Assembly (NCBI RefSeq): GCF_017310545.1 | Contig: NZ_CP066203.1 | Location: 496,001-560,000, forward strand | DNA: 64,000 bases | Source: Methylacidimicrobium sp. B4 | GTDB lineage: Bacteria > Verrucomicrobiota > Verrucomicrobiia > Methylacidiphilales > Methylacidiphilaceae | Reading direction: 5' to 3' | Shown here: in pieces, positions 28,384-37,438 of the stretch | Position numbering within the stretch: the first letter of the stretch is position 1 | Layout: every line of letters starts with the position of its first letter | Notes under the pieces: model-generated | Told to the model about the DNA's origin: nothing | The model's input: the letters and a program-made list of their open reading frames with translations, nothing else | The model's database searches: none | Program-made: the position numbers and the translations under genes

Positions 28384-28741
28384 ATGAAACCGATCCCTTC
28401 ATGGTCGCAGCAGGGATGGGCCCTGCTCTGATCCACTCTTCTCATCCTCTGGACAGCTTCCCCGCGCCCCGCGCAGAGTGTACATCAGAGGCGATTCGAC
28501 CTGTCGCCATGCGACGGTGCTACAGGCTCTTTCTCTCTCCAGGGCAAAAAGGACCGCGGGGAGCGCTGCTGCGGGAGATTTCCCTCGACCGGTTCCGCAA
28601 CTTCAGATCCGCCGGCATGGCCTCCCTCTATAGAGAGGAGGCTCCCGAGCTCCCCTTTCTCGAATTCCGCGGCTCGATCGAGAGCGATGCCGAGTTCGCG
28701 CCATTGGCAAGACCGCCTTTGGATCAGGGAGTAAAGAACGC
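28384..28741 (+). pseudogene. Broken paralogue of the secreted protein at 25.7 kb
   Basis: From an ATG at 28384 the frame gives a signal-like start (MKPIPSWSQQGWALL) that hits a TGA, continues as STLLILWTA, and then homology shifts to another frame with YRLFLSPGQ and ALLREISLDRFRNF, matching the gene at 25699. Similarity continues to about 28690 (LPFLEF against HPYLEL). Beyond it the reading frame is cut at 28741 by the IS1595-like element. So the copy has an in-frame stop, a frameshift and an insertion. Confidence 0.65.
28734..28741. repeat. Target-site duplication, left copy (AAGAACGC)
   Basis: AAGAACGC immediately precedes the left inverted repeat and recurs exactly after the right inverted repeat at 30664-30671. 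Eight bases is the duplication length known for the IS1595 family. Confidence 0.85.
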
Positions 28742-28769
28742 CGGGACTATCGGCTTGACGCAGACCGCC
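28742..28769 (+). repeat. Left terminal inverted repeat
   Basis: Gapless match to the reverse complement of 30636-30663 at 21 of 28 positions; positions 5-11 (ACTATCG) and 14-18 (TTGAC) are identical in both ends. Confidence 0.8.
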
Positions 28770-28789
28770 ACCATCCCTAGATCCTGATC

Positions 28790-29083
28790 ATGATCGGCAC
28801 CGCCCTCACGTTCCGCGCCTTCCCCGATCTCTTCCCGGACGAGGACGCCGCGCGGGCGTGGTTTGAGCGCGCCCGCTGGCCGGACGGCCCGATCTGCCCG
28901 GTGTGCGGATGCGTCAACCACGCTTCCTGGCTGCGGACGATCCGCCGCTGGCAATGCACCACCTGCCACCGACAGTTCTCGGTCACCGCTGGCACGCCGA
29001 TGCACCGCACCCACCTCCCGATGCTCACCCGGGGCGGCGTTGGGCGCACGCTGCCTTACCGCTTTCTCACGGGAACCGCCTGA
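28790..29083 (+). CDS. Zinc-ribbon N-terminal stub of an IS1595 (ISXO2-like) transposase
   Basis: 97 aa. LTFRAFPDLFPDEDAARAWF, then ARWPDGPICPVCG with the first Cys pair, WQCTTCHRQFSVTAGT with the second, then the start of the linker (PMHRTHLPM). This is the complete transposase zinc-ribbon (ZnR_1595 type) domain; in full-length relatives the DDE_ISXO2 domain follows after the THLPL-x-W linker. Here the sequence changes to an unrelated 25-residue tail (LTRGGVGRTLPYRFLTGTA). The four Zn ligands are intact, so a DNA-binding protein could be made. Its stop and the tnpB start form TGATG, suggesting coupled translation. Confidence 0.75.
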   Translation: MIGTALTFRAFPDLFPDEDAARAWFERARWPDGPICPVCGCVNHASWLRTIRRWQCTTCHRQFSVTAGTPMHRTHLPMLTRGGVGRTLPYRFLTGTA

Positions 29084-30645
29084 TGGCCCGCACCAAGCCC
29101 GAGCATCCGCCCGTCCATCGGACCGACCTGCTGCCGTCGAACCTGACGGCCAGCAAAGAGGCGGCCGTGCGCGCGCTGCTCAGAGCCTACCGCCGGGGTG
29201 CGGTGCTGCTGGGCCGGGAAGAGTGGCGGCTCTTCTTCGAGACGGGCCGCTTGGAGAAGAACCACGACGTGGACAAGGTCACCTTCGCTGCCGTCATCGG
29301 CGCGGCCAACCGCGTCCAGATGGCCCGCTGGCAGGTCGTCGGGCAGCTCCAGGGCTGGATCGGCAACCGGGCCAATGAGTTTCGAGACCTGGTCAACCAC
29401 AGCACGCTGCCACCCGCCACCAAGCAGATGCTCCACGCCATCAACGGCCTGGGCGCGTGGTTCTGGCGCGGCGAGGTGGCGAGGAGAGAGACGGGCGAGG
29501 TGATTCCGGTCTCCGTGCGACGGCTGGCGCGCGCCATGATGCGCCACTGCATGGCGCGGCATCGCCGCCCGGACCTCTCGCGCATCTCCATGCGCCTCGA
29601 CCACCGCGCGGGGAGCATCGCCCGCCCCATCCAGGCGACGCAGCGCGGCAGGGTCGGCTGGTGGGTGAGCCTCTCCACGCTCGAGAAGGGGCGCAAGATC
29701 GCCATCCCGCTGCTCACCTACGACTACCATGCCAAGCGCCCTGGCCGCGTGACCAACGGCATCCAGGTGAACGAGCGCGAGGGTCGCCTGAGCTTCGGCG
29801 TGGTGACCGACATGGGCGAGGTCTGCGCCAAAAGCCGCGCCGCCTACGACGGCCACGGCGCGCTGGCGCTTGATTTTGGGCTGTCCACGCTCTTGGCCAC
29901 ATCCGATGGCCGGCTGCTCGGCCAGGGCTGGCTCAAGCGGCTCAAGCGGTACGACGCGCTGCTTGCCGTGATCGCGGCCAGCCAGCAGCGTGCCGGACGC
30001 AGGCCGCGGGAGAGCCAGCGGTATCGGGCGCTGGTGGAGGACGTGCGCGGCTTCCTTCGCACCGAGGTTGGCCGCGTGCTCAACCGCCTTGTCGAGCAGG
30101 GCAAGCCCAAGGAGTTGGTGCTGGAGCGGCTCGACTTCCGCCACCCCGACCTCTCAAGGCGGCTCAACGCGATCCTGCGCAACTGCGGACGCTCGATCGT
30201 CCAGGAGAAGTTGCGCGACCTGGAGGAGCGCTTCGGAATCCCCTCCGCCGAGGTCAACGCCGCATACACCTCTCAGGCATGTTCCGGTTGCGGCTATGTG
30301 GACAAGCGGAACCGCCGCGACCAGAAGACCTTCGTCTGCCGTTGGTGCGGTCACCACATGCACGCCGACCTCAATGCGGCGGCCAACATCGAAGCGCGCC
30401 GTGCGCGCCCCAATGGTTGGCTCTTCCAGGGGAAGGCTGCGGTCCTTGCCGAGCTCGTGCGCGAGTTCGGGGAGCGACCTGTCCGGGCGCTGGGCCTGGG
30501 CAGAACCGGGAGCCGGGGTGCCCCCGCCGACCCACGATCCACCAATCCCTACTTCGGTGGAGTGCCGTTGCCCGTGGTGAGGTCATCCGAACGCCGCGAG
30601 GCGTCCATGAAATCGCCCGATCCTCCAGCCCTTGTGGCTGCCTGA
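29083..30645 (+). CDS. TnpB-like RNA-guided nuclease within the IS1595-like element
   Basis: 520 aa, much longer than the IS607 TnpB next door and only distantly similar. RuvC residues: Asp264 (GALALDFGLSTLLA), Glu348 (LVLERLDF), Asp429 (HHMHADLNAAANIE); Zn finger Cys400/Cys403 and Cys419/Cys422. The central region (residues 140-250) is beta-rich and fits the recognition domain of TnpB/Cas12f-like proteins. All catalytic residues are present. The last 75 residues are low complexity and the stop codon lies inside the right inverted repeat. It starts on the TGATG overlap with the zinc-ribbon gene. No CRISPR array is nearby. Confidence 0.85.
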   Translation: MARTKPEHPPVHRTDLLPSNLTASKEAAVRALLRAYRRGAVLLGREEWRLFFETGRLEKNHDVDKVTFAAVIGAANRVQMARWQVVGQLQGWIGNRANEFRDLVNHSTLPPATKQMLHAINGLGAWFWRGEVARRETGEVIPVSVRRLARAMMRHCMARHRRPDLSRISMRLDHRAGSIARPIQATQRGRVGWWVSLSTLEKGRKIAIPLLTYDYHAKRPGRVTNGIQVNEREGRLSFGVVTDMGEVCAKSRAAYDGHGALALDFGLSTLLATSDGRLLGQGWLKRLKRYDALLAVIAASQQRAGRRPRESQRYRALVEDVRGFLRTEVGRVLNRLVEQGKPKELVLERLDFRHPDLSRRLNAILRNCGRSIVQEKLRDLEERFGIPSAEVNAAYTSQACSGCGYVDKRNRRDQKTFVCRWCGHHMHADLNAAANIEARRARPNGWLFQGKAAVLAELVREFGERPVRALGLGRTGSRGAPADPRSTNPYFGGVPLPVVRSSERREASMKSPDPPALVAA

Positions 30646-30663
30646 GTCAACGCGATAGTACCC
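30636..30663 (-). repeat. Right terminal inverted repeat
   Basis: Reverse complement pairs with 28742-28769. It contains the TGA stop of the tnpB-like gene at 30643-30645, so coding sequence extends into the transposon end. Confidence 0.8.
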
Positions 30664-30671
30664 AAGAACGC
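30664..30671. repeat. Target-site duplication, right copy (AAGAACGC)
   Basis: Exact copy of 28734-28741. The next 164 bases, up to merE, hold no recognised gene. Confidence 0.85.
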
Positions 30672-30835
30672 AGCACTCCTTGCGCGCCGATGGCGAGGAA
30701 GGCCCAACAGAGAGTAAGGGTCCCGCCGCGAGCCCTGCCTTCCCCAAGGTCTCGCCCCCAATCTCCCCGGCCAGGCCAAATCCCAAGCGGCTACGCCAGA
30801 GCGGTTGAGGCAACGGCGGGCGCTCGGGGCCCTCT

Positions 30836-31114
30836 TCAGCGGTCCTGGCGCCGGAACGCCTGGGTGGCCCGCGCCAGCGACAGCAAGAACAAGCCCGTCA
30901 GCACGATGGCCGCGATGCGCCAATGGTCGCTCAGGAAGGCCCCCACCGTCGTGCCGGCGAGCACAATCGCAAGGATGCCCAGATGGCAGGGGCAGGTCAG
31001 CGCGGCAAGCAAACCCCATGCATAGCCCCGCCAATGGGGCGTCTTTTTGGGTTCGATGCCTTGAGGACTCTCCCTGATTCCCTTCTGTCCCTCGCCACAG
31101 TCTTGCACTCGCAA
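30836..31114 (-). CDS. merE: MerE-like mercury transporter
   Basis: 92 aa. YAWGLLAALTCPCHLGILAIVLAGTTVGAFL is the first membrane helix with the Cys-Pro-Cys of MerE, and IAAIVLTGLFLLSLARATQAF is the second. MerE is a small inner-membrane protein that helps Hg(II) and methylmercury enter the cell for reduction. The N-terminal 25 residues are longer than in most MerE proteins; internal starts are possible. It is the last gene of the mer operon, 139 bases after merA. The adjacent IS1595-like element lies 164 bases beyond it. Confidence 0.8.
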   Translation of the reverse strand: MRVQDCGEGQKGIRESPQGIEPKKTPHWRGYAWGLLAALTCPCHLGILAIVLAGTTVGAFLSDHWRIAAIVLTGLFLLSLARATQAFRRQDR

Positions 31115-31253
31115 TCACCGCCTTCTTGATGGCTCACCGGCTCCTTGATCGAGTCGGGCACCAGAAAACCGCCACTGGCCGGAACGCTGCGATCCGCTGC
31201 CCGAGCTTGCCCGATACCGGAAAGGCGCTCAGCGCGATCCTCCTTCTCCATCG

Positions 31254-33068
<1,815 letters not shown>

Positions 33069-33344
33069 TCACGGCTTGACGCTCGAGGGATAGCCCGCAT
33101 CCTTGGTCGCCTTGGTGAGCTTCTCCACGCTGGTCTTGGTGTCATCGAAGGTGACGACCACTTCCCGCTTCTTGGGCTCCACGTCGATCCGGCTCACCCC
33201 CTCGACCTTGGAGAGCGCCTTCTTGACCGTGATCGGGCAGGCCGCACAGGTCATGCCGGGCACGAAGAGCGTCACGGTTTGGGTTGCGGCCCAAACGGGG
33301 GCAACGACGGCACTCAGGGCGATAGCAATCAGTAGTTTCTTCAT
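33069..33344 (-). CDS. merP: Periplasmic mercury-binding protein
   Basis: 91 aa. A signal peptide (MKKLLIAIALSAVVAPVWA) precedes one HMA domain with GMTCAACPITVKKAL (Cys-x2-Cys Hg site). It collects Hg(II) in the periplasm and passes it to MerT. It lies between merT and merA with 13 bases to merT, in the usual order. Confidence 0.95.
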   Translation of the reverse strand: MKKLLIAIALSAVVAPVWAATQTVTLFVPGMTCAACPITVKKALSKVEGVSRIDVEPKKREVVVTFDDTKTSVEKLTKATKDAGYPSSVKP

Positions 33345-33357
33345 GGCAAGCTCCCGA

Positions 33358-33723
33358 TCAGTAGAAGAGTGGCAACAGGTAGGGAAAAACGAGCGCGACC
33401 ACGATCAGCGCGGCCACGACCCAGAAGATCCACTTGTAGGCGGTCCGAACGCGAGGAACCGCGCAGACCTCGCCCTCCTTGCAGGCGCTCGTCCGCCGGA
33501 AGATGCTTCGCCAAGCGAAGAAGAGCGAGACCAGCGCCGCGAAGATGAAGATTGGCCGGTAGGGCTCAAGCACGGTCAAATTGCCGATCCAGGCGCCGCT
33601 CAGGCCCAGGGCCACCAAGAGCAAGGGCCCCAAGCAGCAGCTCAAGGCGAGGATGGCGGCCAGCCCGCCAGCCAGCAGGGCACCGACCCTGTTTTTCGAT
33701 TCTACCTTTTGGGATTCCGACAT
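33358..33723 (-). CDS. merT: Mercuric ion transporter
   Basis: 121 aa with three membrane helices. LAAILALSCCLGPLLLVALG holds the Cys-Cys pair of helix 1; SACKEGEVCAVP is the second, cytoplasmic-loop pair; the third helix ends VFPYLLPLFY. It moves Hg(II) across the inner membrane to MerA. The start at 33723 has GGAG six bases upstream; 33735 is in frame. The first residues (MSESQKVESKN) are nearly repeated by the small gene upstream. Confidence 0.94.
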   Translation of the reverse strand: MSESQKVESKNRVGALLAGGLAAILALSCCLGPLLLVALGLSGAWIGNLTVLEPYRPIFIFAALVSLFFAWRSIFRRTSACKEGEVCAVPRVRTAYKWIFWVVAALIVVALVFPYLLPLFY

Positions 33724-33758
33724 GCGCTTCTCCAATCGAGGCTTCGCTTTCTATGATC

Positions 33759-33789
33759 AACTTACCTCCGTAGCTAAGTACGGAGTCAA
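33759..33789 (-). promoter_or_regulatory. MerR-type promoter/operator ahead of merT
   Basis: On the minus strand: -35 TTGACT (33784-33789), a 19-base spacer, -10 TAAGTT (33759-33764). The spacer contains the dyad CTCCGTAC-x-GTACGGAG-like arms (CCGTACTTAGCTACGGAG). A 19-base spacer with a central dyad is the signature of MerR-activated promoters. Confidence 0.85.
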
Positions 33790-33846
33790 AGCAAAGTCAG
33801 AATGCCTCCAGGAGCCCCACCAGCCCCATTTCGCTCAGCCGATCAG

Positions 33847-34071
33847 TCAGTGCGCTCGCAAGCCGCTTCTCTCTCCGTAAGGGCTTGCTGCAGAAGCGGG
33901 AGCTGCCTGTTGCGAGCATTGGCCGGTATAGCAGGGCGCAGTGGACGGGGAGGAGAGCCGTGCTACGATCCATGGCCCAAGCCCGCATCCTAAAAGACAG
34001 AAGACGATCAGCCCGGCGACGGCAAGCGGGTTCAATTTGTTTTCCGATTCGAGCTTGTGCGATTCCGACAT
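33847..34071 (-). CDS. Small Cys-containing membrane protein of the mer operon
   Basis: 74 aa. MSESHKLESENKL resembles the MerT start; one membrane helix follows (PLAVAGLIVFCLLGCGLGPWIVA) with Cys at two positions, then a soluble tail with CYTGQC. The remaining MerT helices are absent. It has its own MerR-type promoter and the same MSES start context as merT, so it probably arose from a duplication of the promoter and 5' end of merT and then diverged, or is an unlisted MerF-like transporter. Two cysteine pairs suit Hg(II) handling, but no function is known. Confidence 0.55.
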   Translation of the reverse strand: MSESHKLESENKLNPLAVAGLIVFCLLGCGLGPWIVARLSSPSTAPCYTGQCSQQAAPASAASPYGERSGLRAH

Positions 34072-34108
34072 GCGCTTCTTCCTTTCGAGGTTTCGCTTGA
34101 ATATGGTC

Positions 34109-34139
34109 AGCTTACCTCTGTAGTTAAGTACGGAGTCAA
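34109..34139 (-). promoter_or_regulatory. MerR-type promoter/operator between merR and the small mer gene
   Basis: Minus strand: -35 TTGACT (34134-34139), 19-base spacer, -10 TAAGCT (34109-34114). The spacer CCGTACTTAACTACAGAGG has one dyad arm altered compared with the copy at 33759-33789. It lies six bases before the merR start, the usual place of the shared merR/merT operator. Confidence 0.85.
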
Positions 34140-34145
34140 AGCGAA

Positions 34146-34553
34146 ATGAAAAAGAGCCGAGAGAGCCTCACCATCGGCGCTTTCGCCAAGGCCGCCGGAG
34201 TCGGCGTCGAGACGATCCGCTTCTACCAGCGGAAGGGATTGCTGCCTGAGCCCGATCGGCCGTATGGGAGCATTCGCCGATATGGCGCAGCGGATGTGGC
34301 ACGGGTCAAATTCATCAAGTCGGCCCAGCGGCTCGGCTTCCGCCTCCATGAGATCGGGGAGCTCCTCAAGCTGGAGGATGGCAGGCACTGCCACGAGACG
34401 GCCCGATTTGCCGCGCGACGGCTGGCGGATGTGCGCGCCCGGCTCGCGGATCTCACGCGGATGGAGGCGGTGCTCTCGAAATTGGTCGACGAGTGCAAGA
34501 CACAGCAGGGCAATGTCTTCTGCCCCCTGATCGCCGCCCTGCATTCCTCTTGA
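34146..34553 (+). CDS. merR: Mercury-responsive MerR regulator
   Basis: 135 aa. The helix-turn-helix [26 protein letters not shown]-type region (residues 9-33) is followed by the dimer helix. Cys82 (GRHCHE), Cys117 (VDECKT) and Cys126 (NVFCPL) are at the same numbers as the Hg-binding cysteines of Tn501 MerR. It represses and, with Hg(II), activates the mer promoters by untwisting their 19-base spacer, and it represses itself. It is divergent from the rest of the operon. Confidence 0.95.
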   Translation: MKKSRESLTIGAFAKAAGVGVETIRFYQRKGLLPEPDRPYGSIRRYGAADVARVKFIKSAQRLGFRLHEIGELLKLEDGRHCHETARFAARRLADVRARLADLTRMEAVLSKLVDECKTQQGNVFCPLIAALHSS

Positions 34554-34739
34554 GCGGAGAGTCGAGCGGAGCAGACGATCCTTTTCGCCTGCTGAGCCAA
34601 GCTCGACTCAGTTCTCGTGGAGTGGCGAGACGATGGCGCATGGTAAGGGATCCCGCGCCCGCCCTTGCTCCTCGCCACGGTCCCTTCCCTTGCTTGCGAA
34701 AGGGGACGCGCGCTTCGGCAGGCGCCCACGCTTCCCAGG

Positions 34740-36500
34740 CTACTTCGGAAGGAAGATCACCTCGACCGCCTCTCCGACCTCGACGCAGTCCGATTCCGCA
34801 GGCAGGAGAGCCAGGAGATCCGCAGAAGCGGAGGGAAAGAACCCTGCCGCATCCGCAAGGCTGACCGGGGTGAACGCGGGCTCGCCTCTCGGCCCCGAGA
34901 CGAGGTGACCCGCCCAATACTCCGTCCGGCCTGCACGCTTGCGGATCCGGACAAGCGACGGAAGCCGCGCTCTGGCCCCAGAGGGTATCTCCCCCATCCG
35001 GGAGCGGATCAGCGGACCGACCAGGTCGTAGAAGAGCACGAAGACCGCCGCGGGTGTTCCGGGCAGGCCGAAGAGCGGCTTTCCGCGCCACCGGCCAAAG
35101 AGAAAGGGTCGCCCGGGCTTGACCGCGACCTGTCGGAGGACGACCGCGTCCCGCTGCGTCAGGAGCTTGCCTACATAATCACCCTCGCCTACGGAGACGC
35201 CGCCCGTCGTCACCAGCAGATCGACCCGCTCCGCGAGACAGTCGAGCCTCTCCTCCAGGAGCTTCGGGTCGTCATCCGCGATTCCGCCCTCGGTCAGCTC
35301 GACCCCGAGCTCGCCCAGCGCTGCCGAAAGAAAGACCCGGTTGCTGTCGTAGATCTCCCCGGCGTTGAGCGGCTCTCCCAGGGGCCGCAGCTCCTTGCCC
35401 GTGCAGAGAAGCCCGACCCGGAGCCTCGGACGCACGAAGACCGTCTCCGATCCAATCGCGGCCAGCAGCGCGAGAGCGCGGGGGCCAATCCTTGTTCCCG
35501 CGGAAAGAAGCTTCTGGCCCCGGACCAGGTTCTCGCCGCGGGCACGAACGTTCTCCCCGGCTGGCAAGCCGCCGGGCAAGAGCACCTTCTCGCCCCGGAG
35601 GAGAGCCTCCTCTTGCGCAATGACAAGGTCGGTCCCCTCCGGAAGAAGGGCCCCGGTAAAGATGCGCACGCAGCTCGCCTCGGGCAGGGAGCCCGAAAAG
35701 GGCGCTCCCGCGGCGGCGGTGCCAGCGATCCAAAATTCTCCTCCCCTCTCCCCCAGTTGCGAGGCTCGGACGGCATAGCCATCCATCGCAGAGGTTGATG
35801 CGGCAGGGAGATCGATTGGAGAAACGAGCTCCCGCGCCAGAACACGCCCTACGCTTCGCGACAGGGCAACCTCCTCTTCCGTCCGAGACGGAGCCATCTC
35901 CTCCCCGAGCCGTCGCCGGGCCTCCTCGAGCGAAAGCCGCTCCTTCGCCCGAGGCGGCGATTGACCGCGCACGCGGGAAGCCGCAAGGCCGGAGGTCTCG
36001 AGGATCAGGCCCGCGACCCCTGCGGCATCGTTCCGGTTGAAAAAGCGGACGCCCGAGGGAAGCGAGAGAGCGCCTTCGGAAGCCACAGCCAGAAGAGCCG
36101 GATCATCCTGGCAGAAGAGGGGTCCCAGCCCCGGTGCCACCAGCTCGATCTTCGGCACCCCCTCCGCCCGAAACCCTTCGACCAGGAGCAGGTCGATCGG
36201 GCTTGGCCCAAGAAGGGCGATCGCTTCCGCAAGCTCGGGCTCCTCCGGAGGGGTCATCTCCTCGACCCACGCGCGCCGGGTCGGAGAGACGAGAAGGACC
36301 GGATTGGCACCGGCCTCCCGCAGCCGCATGCTGTCCTTCCCGGGATAATCGATCTCGAAGCCTTTGTGGGCATGCTTGATCGCGGCGACCCGGAGCCCCT
36401 TGGAGGCGAGGATGCGCACGACCGAGCAGAGAAGGGTCGTCTTCCCGGCTCCGCTCCGTCCCACGAAGGCGATCACAGGGAGGAGGCTCCGCCCGCTCAC
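34740..36500 (-). CDS. moeA: MobB-MoeA fusion (molybdenum cofactor)
   Basis: 586 aa. Residues 1 to about 165 are MobB (VIAFVGRSGAGKTTLL P-loop, AAIKHAHKGFEID); the rest is MoeA (molybdopterin molybdotransferase: STSAMDGYAVRA, IFTGALLPEGTD, RARGENLVRGQ, LPGTPAAVFV). MoeA inserts molybdate into adenylylated molybdopterin; MobB is a GTP-binding partner of MobA. The start is taken as the GTG at 36500, which overlaps the mobA stop (GTGA) and has GGAAGG before it; an ATG at 36569 lies inside mobA. It ends the fds-mob operon and serves the formate dehydrogenase next door. Confidence 0.9.
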   Translation of the reverse strand: MSGRSLLPVIAFVGRSGAGKTTLLCSVVRILASKGLRVAAIKHAHKGFEIDYPGKDSMRLREAGANPVLLVSPTRRAWVEEMTPPEEPELAEAIALLGPSPIDLLLVEGFRAEGVPKIELVAPGLGPLFCQDDPALLAVASEGALSLPSGVRFFNRNDAAGVAGLILETSGLAASRVRGQSPPRAKERLSLEEARRRLGEEMAPSRTEEEVALSRSVGRVLARELVSPIDLPAASTSAMDGYAVRASQLGERGGEFWIAGTAAAGAPFSGSLPEASCVRIFTGALLPEGTDLVIAQEEALLRGEKVLLPGGLPAGENVRARGENLVRGQKLLSAGTRIGPRALALLAAIGSETVFVRPRLRVGLLCTGKELRPLGEPLNAGEIYDSNRVFLSAALGELGVELTEGGIADDDPKLLEERLDCLAERVDLLVTTGGVSVGEGDYVGKLLTQRDAVVLRQVAVKPGRPFLFGRWRGKPLFGLPGTPAAVFVLFYDLVGPLIRSRMGEIPSGARARLPSLVRIRKRAGRTEYWAGHLVSGPRGEPAFTPVSLADAAGFFPSASADLLALLPAESDCVEVGEAVEVIFLPK

Positions 36501-37096
36501 CGTCCCTTCCGCTCCTCTGCGGCTCTCTGGCGAATCCGCTCCCAATCCTCCGGGCTGTTCACGTTCCAAAAATCGGCGGGCCGCTCGGAAAAATCAATCG
36601 CGGTGGCTCCGATCGACTGCAAAAACTCTTCGGCCCTCCTCCCTCCCCGATCGAGAAAGCCTCGCAGCAATCCTTCGCTCTCCCGCTCATAGAGCGCACA
36701 AAGGAACTGTCCCCGCACCCCGTCATGCGCATAGGCGCTCCCCGTTGTCCCGGCCATCACCCCGCGAAAGAGCCGCTCGCCGAGATCTCGCGGCAGGAAG
36801 GGGGAGTCTCCCGGAGCGGTCAAGAGGAAGGACAAGCTCGGAGGCAGAGCGGCCCAGGCCGCTTCCACCCCAGCCAAGGGCCCCCAAAAGCCGGGACGGA
36901 GATCAGGCAGCACCGGAAGCCCAAAGGCGGCGTATCGCTCCCTCTCCCGATTGGCGCTGATGGCGAGCCAGCTCACCTGCCGCCGCAGCCGCTCGGCCGC
37001 ATGGGCACAAAGTGGTTTCCCGTCCAAGGGGAGCAGCCCCTTCTCCACACCCCGCATGCGCAATCCCCGGCCGCCGCAAAGGAGGACGCCACCCAT
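36497..37096 (-). CDS. mobA: Molybdenum cofactor guanylyltransferase
   Basis: 199 aa. GGVLLCGGRGLRMRGVEKGLLPLDGKPL is the nucleotide-binding start (family: LAGGxSxRMGxDK); GFWGPLAGVEAAW and LTAPGDSPFLP supply the Mg-Asp site, and NVNSPEDW is the C-terminal motif. It adds GMP to molybdopterin to make the bis-MGD form used by formate dehydrogenases. The start codon is uncertain: the ATG at 37096 fits homology, but a GTG at 37168 or a TTG between them is possible. It lies between fdsD and the mobB-moeA fusion. Confidence 0.85.
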   Translation of the reverse strand: MGGVLLCGGRGLRMRGVEKGLLPLDGKPLCAHAAERLRRQVSWLAISANRERERYAAFGLPVLPDLRPGFWGPLAGVEAAWAALPPSLSFLLTAPGDSPFLPRDLGERLFRGVMAGTTGSAYAHDGVRGQFLCALYERESEGLLRGFLDRGGRRAEEFLQSIGATAIDFSERPADFWNVNSPEDWERIRQRAAEERKGR

Positions 37097-37200
37097 CCGG
37101 GCCGCAATCAAAGAAACTCTTCCCTCGGCAGCCGAAAGCGAGCTATCGCCACTCACACCTCGAGCCACATCGCCCGGCCGGCGGCGTCCGCTCGTTCCCC

Positions 37201-37425
37201 CTACGCGCCTGCGACCGGTTTCTGAAGGAGAGCCAGGGCGGCTCGCACCGGTTCCGACAGCTCCCTGCCGTCCTCCTCGGCATAGGCCAGGAGCTTTTCC
37301 CGCATCGAGGGAGTCCAGAATCTCTTGAGATGGTCCGCGATTCCCGCCTCCGCTTCTTCCCGGGAAGGATAGCTGTCAAAGAAGTCGCCGATCTGGTTCG
37401 CCATCTGCACCAAGTCTTCGATCAT
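37201..37425 (-). CDS. fdsD: Formate dehydrogenase delta subunit
   Basis: 74 aa, all helical. LVQMANQIGDFFDSYPSREEAEAGIADHL is the conserved FdsD pattern (MVRMANQIAxFFxSxPxxExxxGVAxHI), and PxMRxxL follows as TPSMREKLL. FdsD is needed to assemble NAD-dependent molybdenum formate dehydrogenase. It starts 13 bases after fdsA and is in the usual order fdsGBA-D. Confidence 0.9.
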   Translation of the reverse strand: MIEDLVQMANQIGDFFDSYPSREEAEAGIADHLKRFWTPSMREKLLAYAEEDGRELSEPVRAALALLQKPVAGA

Positions 37426-37438
37426 GCGTCCCCTTCGG

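Larger units (their letters stand above)
28742..30663 (+). mobile_element. 1922-bp IS1595-like element carrying a zinc-ribbon stub and a TnpB
   Basis: The ends are imperfect 28-bp inverted repeats (28742-28769 and 30636-30663, 21 of 28 positions identical without gaps, sharing ACTATCG near the tip), flanked by the perfect 8-bp direct repeat AAGAACGC. Inside are only two genes: a 97-aa protein that is the N-terminal zinc ribbon of an IS1595 transposase without its DDE domain, and a 520-aa TnpB-like protein starting on the stop codon of the first. With no full transposase the unit should be non-autonomous, yet the intact duplication shows that it transposed as a unit. It landed in the secreted-protein pseudogene. 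Confidence 0.8.

Noticed and set aside
28742-30663. Type V CRISPR effector interpretation of the 520-aa nuclease
   Set aside because: No CRISPR array or cas1/cas2 nearby and the gene sits inside a transposon with its own ends; TnpB-like is the simpler call.
30664-30835. Reading frames between the IS1595-like element and merE
   Set aside because: Short, no ribosome sites, no recognised similarity on either strand.
34554-34739. Search for Tn21/Tn501-type inverted repeat at the merR side of the mer operon
   Set aside because: No convincing match to the 38-bp Tn3-family ends was seen there or beyond merE.
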